The position numbers and the translations under genes were made by a program. 46,613 bases of DNA from JBEBSD01 sp040394475. GTDB taxonomy: Bacteria > Bacteroidota > Bacteroidia > Cytophagales > Spirosomataceae. The notes under the pieces are model-generated. The model saw nothing but the letters and a program-made list of their open reading frames with translations, did not search any database and had not been told where the DNA came from. Position 1 is the stretch's first letter. Every line of letters starts with the position of its first letter. The stretch lies in assembly GCA_040394475.1 (NCBI GenBank), contig JBEBSD010000049.1, positions 1 to 46,613 on the forward strand. Direction: 5' to 3'. Below, piece by piece: positions 42,693 through 46,613 of the stretch.

Positions 42693-44398
42693 TAATAACC
42701 GGGGTTTTGCTCCATTACTGCATCCTTGTTCGCCTCAATCTCCGAATAGGGAATAGGCCACAACCCGTGAAAATCCTTGATTTCATCTTTATTCAAGGTG
42801 TTATATTTCCGCACTCTTTCCACTAATTTGCCGACGCGTTGCAACGTAATCCGTCTCGGCTCTTCATAGACAAGTTCCCTGGCTCTTTCATCGAGAATAT
42901 AATCCAATGTTACATCCCCGGGAGCGACGGGAGTTGCTTTTGCCCTTACCCTGACGGCATTGATATCGTTAGCAGCATTCGCAAGATCACCTTTCTTCAG
43001 GTACGCTTCGGCTCTGAGCAGGTATGTTTCCGGTAATCGCATCATATATTGATCACGGTATAATGCACCGGCAGTACTTTTAATAGTACCCAGGTTTTTA
43101 TCTTCGTACACGCCGTCCGGATGCTGGTGAGGCGTAGTGATTTTAGATGGGTGCGGATACCATCTCCAGGGTTGTTCCATTAAGGTAGAACCCGGGTTTT
43201 TGACGGCGCTTTTGCCATACCAGGCCGATGAAGGGTTGGTATACACAAAATCCCGCACAATATTATGAGGCGCATTCCGGATATCGTTATTCCAGTCGCT
43301 CTCCCAAAGATCATTAAGGAAATAATCGGTATTCATCATCAGCGAAACCCCTGCGCCTGCGGTATTATAATCTGACATCGGAAGTCCTATAACCCCCTCA
43401 TTGCCATCCGGGTCCTTCAAAGTAATCCAGGGGACAGGCCCGGCTACCCGTTCGAGTGTATGAAAATGTCCGTAGCCTCCTGCAGACGTCAGTATTCCGC
43501 CGGGCACGTCGATTTCATAAGGAATAACCCAAAGGGCCTCCCTGTTACCGTTGCTTCTCCGTTGGTTTCCGACCCTGAACAAATCCCAGTAGACATCTCC
43601 GGGTTGCGTAAATTTGAGGAAATTATCCGTAGGATTCTGATTGGCCATGCTCCCGAACCGTCCGGTCATCAGATCGGTATTCCCATCGTTTATCACCACA
43701 CTTGCCGCCGCGATAGCCTGGTCGTAATTTTCCACCGACAGGTAAGTCTCCGCCAATAGTTGCTGCGCCACTAAATTGGATATTTTGCCATCTGCCACCT
43801 GATTAATAGCCGGCAGATTTTCAGCTGCTATCGTCGCATCCTCAATCATCTGATTGAAGATATCAATTTTAGGGTTCCTTATAAAGTCTGTCCGGGGAGC
43901 GGTAATTTCTTCGGTTATCAACGGAACATCCCCATACAGGTACACCAAAAAACGATAGGCAAACGCGCGAAAGAATCTCGCTTCGGCATTAATTACTTTC
44001 TTTTCATCACTACTGAGATTGGATTGTTCGAGCCTCGAAATAATAGTATTGGCATTGCTGACAATTTTAAACCAACTTCTCCAATGCAGCAACACGTCAC
44101 CATTCGTCGGCACCAGATAGTTCGTATGTCCACCAAAACGCGCGGTCAGTTGATACCGGCCATCCTGCGCGATATCCGTTGCAGTAAGGTAGGGTTTGTA
44201 CTCCGTTGAGCCGTAGCAAATCGCTCTTACCTTTGCGTGCAGATCGGTTAACCCGCTCTGAAAATTTTCGTAGGTGACAAAGCTATTTTCCGGACTAAAA
44301 AAATCAAGTGGGGTTTCGTCAAGGATCTTTTTTTCGTCACAAGAATTGAGACTGAAACAAAGAAGTATACTACAGATGACTATTTTGGCATTTTTCAT
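42692..44398 (-). CDS. SusD/RagB-family surface glycan-binding lipoprotein (third locus)
   Basis: This 568-residue lipoprotein has lipobox SLNSC (Cys20). SusD features are clear: ETPLDFFSPENSFVTYENFQ near the N-terminus, VINAEARFFRAFAYRFLVYLYGDVPLI, then RDQYMMRLPETYLLRAEAYLKKGD and the C-terminal DYILDERARELVYEEPRRITLQR signature. Length is normal. It starts 11 bases after the partial susC and overlaps the GH42-like gene by one base. Together with the two downstream putative glycosidases it defines a small utilisation locus of unknown substrate. Confidence 0.94.
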   Translation of the reverse strand: MKNAKIVICSILLCFSLNSCDEKKILDETPLDFFSPENSFVTYENFQSGLTDLHAKVRAICYGSTEYKPYLTATDIAQDGRYQLTARFGGHTNYLVPTNGDVLLHWRSWFKIVSNANTIISRLEQSNLSSDEKKVINAEARFFRAFAYRFLVYLYGDVPLITEEITAPRTDFIRNPKIDIFNQMIEDATIAAENLPAINQVADGKISNLVAQQLLAETYLSVENYDQAIAAASVVINDGNTDLMTGRFGSMANQNPTDNFLKFTQPGDVYWDLFRVGNQRRSNGNREALWVIPYEIDVPGGILTSAGGYGHFHTLERVAGPVPWITLKDPDGNEGVIGLPMSDYNTAGAGVSLMMNTDYFLNDLWESDWNNDIRNAPHNIVRDFVYTNPSSAWYGKSAVKNPGSTLMEQPWRWYPHPSKITTPHQHPDGVYEDKNLGTIKSTAGALYRDQYMMRLPETYLLRAEAYLKKGDLANAANDINAVRVRAKATPVAPGDVTLDYILDERARELVYEEPRRITLQRVGKLVERVRKYNTLNKDEIKDFHGLWPIPYSEIEANKDAVMEQNPGY

Positions 44399-44409
44399 AT
44401 CTGGTTCTT

Positions 44410-46613
44410 TTAAAAGCTTAATTCTACACCTAATGAAAATGATTTTAAAACAGGATATGCGTCGCTGTTAATACCCTGACCGGTTTCCGGATCCCAGCCA
44501 TCCCAGTTTGTCAGCGTAAAAAGATTTTTGGCGCTGCCGTAAATCTTGATACTTTTCCCGCCTAACTTATTCACTAGCGCGCTATTGAATTGATAGGCTA
44601 AAGAAATATCCTGCAGGCGAAGAAAGCTTCTGGAATAGTATGGGGTAGGATTTACCTGGGGATCTGCCCATCCGATCGCATATTTACCGGTCGGATTGCT
44701 CACCGACCATAAATCATAATTAAATGTATTCAAATTCGCAAAATTACCGGTCGAATTCACATTGGTAGGGGTATTTGCGCCCAGGTACCCATTTTTTCCA
44801 CCCTGGATGGAATTAACAAAGAACCGGAATATAAAGCCCTGGTATTTCATTTCACTTTGAAGTCCGATGGAGTAGGCAGGTTCAGTGCGTCCTAAAAAAG
44901 TTCTATCCTTGTCTGCAGTAATCCTCCCATCTTCATCCTGGTCAACGATCCGATACGCACCCGGGTAGTAACCGGTCATTATTTCGTCGTTCAGCTGCCA
45001 AATTCCCTGGATTTGATAGTGATAGACAGTACCTATTGATTTCCCGATAAATAAGCTGCTTCCCATCAGATCGTCCTCCTTCCCATCGTTATTTTTATCT
45101 TCCCCCAGCAAACTGACTATTTTATTGGTATTGCTGGCATAATTTAAATGAACATTCCACTCAAATGTCTTCGTCTTTACCGGGGTGGTTGAGAGTATTA
45201 TTTCTAAACCACTATTCCGCACTTCTCCAACATTGCTTGAAATGCTGGAAAAACCAGTAACTTGAGGGATTACAATATTCCATAACAAATCTGTAGTAGC
45301 GGTATTATAGTAATCGACACTACCCCCTATACGGTTATCAAATAGTCCAAAATCGAGGCCCACATTCAGTCCATTTGATTTTTCCCATCTGAGGTTACTA
45401 TTGGAAAGTGACGTCAACGATTGTCCGATAGCTGTACTTCCGCCTCCGAATACGTACTTCGATTCCTCAGCTGTACTCACCCGGGCGAGCGACGAATACC
45501 TGGATGTCATATTCCCGTTAACGCCGTAACTCGCTCTAACTTTCAGATGCTCCACTTTCGGGATCGTTATAAATGAGCTGTTTGACACGATCCACGCCAC
45601 TCCCAGGGATGGGAACAACGCAAACTTATTATTTTTCGAAAAACCACTATAGCCATCTCTTCTTAAGGTACCGGTAAGCAAATAGGTATTTTGATAATTG
45701 TAATTAAGCCTGCCCATCTGATACAGGAACGTCTCTTTCCATGCATCCGAATATATTTGCTGTATGGTTGCCTGTTCGAGGCTGTTGTAGGAAAGCGACA
45801 TATTGGAAACATTTGTTCCCTGGGCGCCGGTTGACTCAAATTCATTGCGTCTGTATCCTGTTACAAACGTAGCAGAAATACCGTGGTCTCCAAACCGGTT
45901 ATCATAACTGAAAATATTGTCGATTGTACGGTCCAGTCGCTTTTGATTATTCTTCAAAATAGAACCGGTAAGATTGGCATCATATCTGTTTCCGTTGAAA
46001 TAATTCTCACTGATAAAGTCATTGTTAAAATTCAACCGGTATTCCAGTCCTTTGATAAATGGAATTTTCACAATCCCGTAAAATGTTCCGTTAAATCTGT
46101 TTTTAATATCTTTGTTAGTTGCCTGAGCTGCTAAAAAGGGGTTAATAACATTGGTAGCTCCTGTTGGATAAATAATATACTCACCCTTTTCATCGACCGG
46201 TCTTACAAACGGACTTGTCAGCTTCATTGCTGCCATATCCGGATATATACCCGAATAATCAGTAAACGAGCCGAACGTATTAGCGCCCAGTGTGAACCAA
46301 TCTGTTACCGCTGTGCTGATATTGATGCGTACGGAGCTTCGCTTATAATTATCATTTAACAAAAAACCTTTTTGTTTGGTAAAGCCACCTGACAAATAAT
46401 AATTCGTCTTCGAGGTACTCCCGTTTACCGTCAAGGCATGATCCGTGATAAAGCCAGGGTTAGTCAGTGCTTCCCACCAGTCAAAGTCTGTCCCGTCCTG
46501 TATTCCCTGCATATTTTCGGGTACCAGTTCGGTTTGCGTGAAATCCCAATTGGGGTTCAGTTCGGTGTAATCGGGACCTAAATAGGCATTTTTATAGTAG
46601 ATATCTCTAATAA
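44410..46613 (-). CDS. SusC/RagA-family TonB-dependent transporter, 5' part outside the window
   Basis: This open frame reads through to the window edge at 46613, so the start codon, signal peptide, regulatory domains and plug are not visible. About 734 residues of the C-terminal barrel are present. They begin near IYYKNAYLGPDYTELNPN, pass ITDHALTVNGSTSKTNYYLS (a typical SusC barrel opening), and end with SFSLGVELSF. An in-frame ATG at 46512 is internal. It pairs with the SusD 11 bases downstream. The DNA here looks more AT-rich than the pectin locus (by eye). Whether it has an STN domain cannot be told. Confidence 0.94.
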   Translation of the reverse strand, partial: IRDIYYKNAYLGPDYTELNPNWDFTQTELVPENMQGIQDGTDFDWWEALTNPGFITDHALTVNGSTSKTNYYLSGGFTKQKGFLLNDNYKRSSVRINISTAVTDWFTLGANTFGSFTDYSGIYPDMAAMKLTSPFVRPVDEKGEYIIYPTGATNVINPFLAAQATNKDIKNRFNGTFYGIVKIPFIKGLEYRLNFNNDFISENYFNGNRYDANLTGSILKNNQKRLDRTIDNIFSYDNRFGDHGISATFVTGYRRNEFESTGAQGTNVSNMSLSYNSLEQATIQQIYSDAWKETFLYQMGRLNYNYQNTYLLTGTLRRDGYSGFSKNNKFALFPSLGVAWIVSNSSFITIPKVEHLKVRASYGVNGNMTSRYSSLARVSTAEESKYVFGGGSTAIGQSLTSLSNSNLRWEKSNGLNVGLDFGLFDNRIGGSVDYYNTATTDLLWNIVIPQVTGFSSISSNVGEVRNSGLEIILSTTPVKTKTFEWNVHLNYASNTNKIVSLLGEDKNNDGKEDDLMGSSLFIGKSIGTVYHYQIQGIWQLNDEIMTGYYPGAYRIVDQDEDGRITADKDRTFLGRTEPAYSIGLQSEMKYQGFIFRFFVNSIQGGKNGYLGANTPTNVNSTGNFANLNTFNYDLWSVSNPTGKYAIGWADPQVNPTPYYSRSFLRLQDISLAYQFNSALVNKLGGKSIKIYGSAKNLFTLTNWDGWDPETGQGINSDAYPVLKSFSLGVELSF

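Overview
The window reads as chromosome of a member of the Bacteroidota, most likely the Sphingobacteriia/Chitinophagia side (inference). The basis is three SusC/SusD outer-membrane glycan-import pairs, an ECF sigma/FecR anti-sigma pair driving a SusC with an STN domain, promoters resembling the Bacteroidota TTTG / TAnnTTTG consensus, SPII lipoproteins, and a Nudix-type AraR as known from Bacteroides. No rRNA, tRNA, CRISPR array, transposase or prophage gene was recognised.

Layout. (1) 1-354: intergenic DNA with CACAGAG-type repeats and a strictly phased heptanucleotide array, then the sigma-factor promoter. (2) 355-15782, plus strand: a pectin / rhamnogalacturonan utilisation locus: ECF sigma, anti-sigma, STN-SusC, SusD, a small FnIII lipoprotein, a PL11 rhamnogalacturonan lyase, a PL1 pectate lyase, a lipoprotein fusing a cysteine-free formylglycine-enzyme-like domain to a PL11-like propeller, and a PL22-type oligogalacturonate lyase. 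(3) 15817-21767, minus strand: a membrane acyltransferase and a second SusC/SusD pair without sigma factor or STN domain. (4) 21768-22181: a second, inverted and more complex copy of the heptad repeat family. (5) 22182-26825, minus strand: araR-araB-araA-araD, with twin operator-like direct repeats between araR and araB. (6) 26854-29945, minus strand: a DUF1501 protein and an M28 aminopeptidase. (7) 30340-35322, plus strand: a Gfo/Idh/MocA oxidoreductase and a 1232-residue lipoprotein made of ThuA, PVC-type dehydrogenase propeller, HEAT, CARDB-like and azurin-like copper domains. (8) 35436-38292: a small XRE regulator, a GC-rich hairpin-rich non-coding stretch, then clpP and clpX, which appear to be separate transcription units. 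(9) 38429-46613, minus strand: a third utilisation locus, SusC (cut by the window edge), SusD, a GH42-like enzyme and a DUF6259-like putative glycosidase.

How the genes fit together. In locus 2 the SusCD complex imports pectic oligosaccharides and signals through the FecR anti-sigma to the ECF sigma; surface and periplasmic lyases (PL1, PL11, the fusion, PL22) cut homogalacturonan and rhamnogalacturonan I. L-arabinose released from pectin side chains can enter the araBAD operon 6 kb away, gated by the catalytically dead Nudix sensor AraR. The ThuA/dehydrogenase/cupredoxin protein and the oxidoreductase suggest oxidative processing of a sugar, with electrons perhaps passed to copper rather than haem.

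The items most worth a second look are the heptad repeat family at two loci, the FGE-PL11 fusion, the azurin-capped ThuA protein, an identical hairpin stem at two unrelated intergenic sites, and the structured region upstream of clpP.
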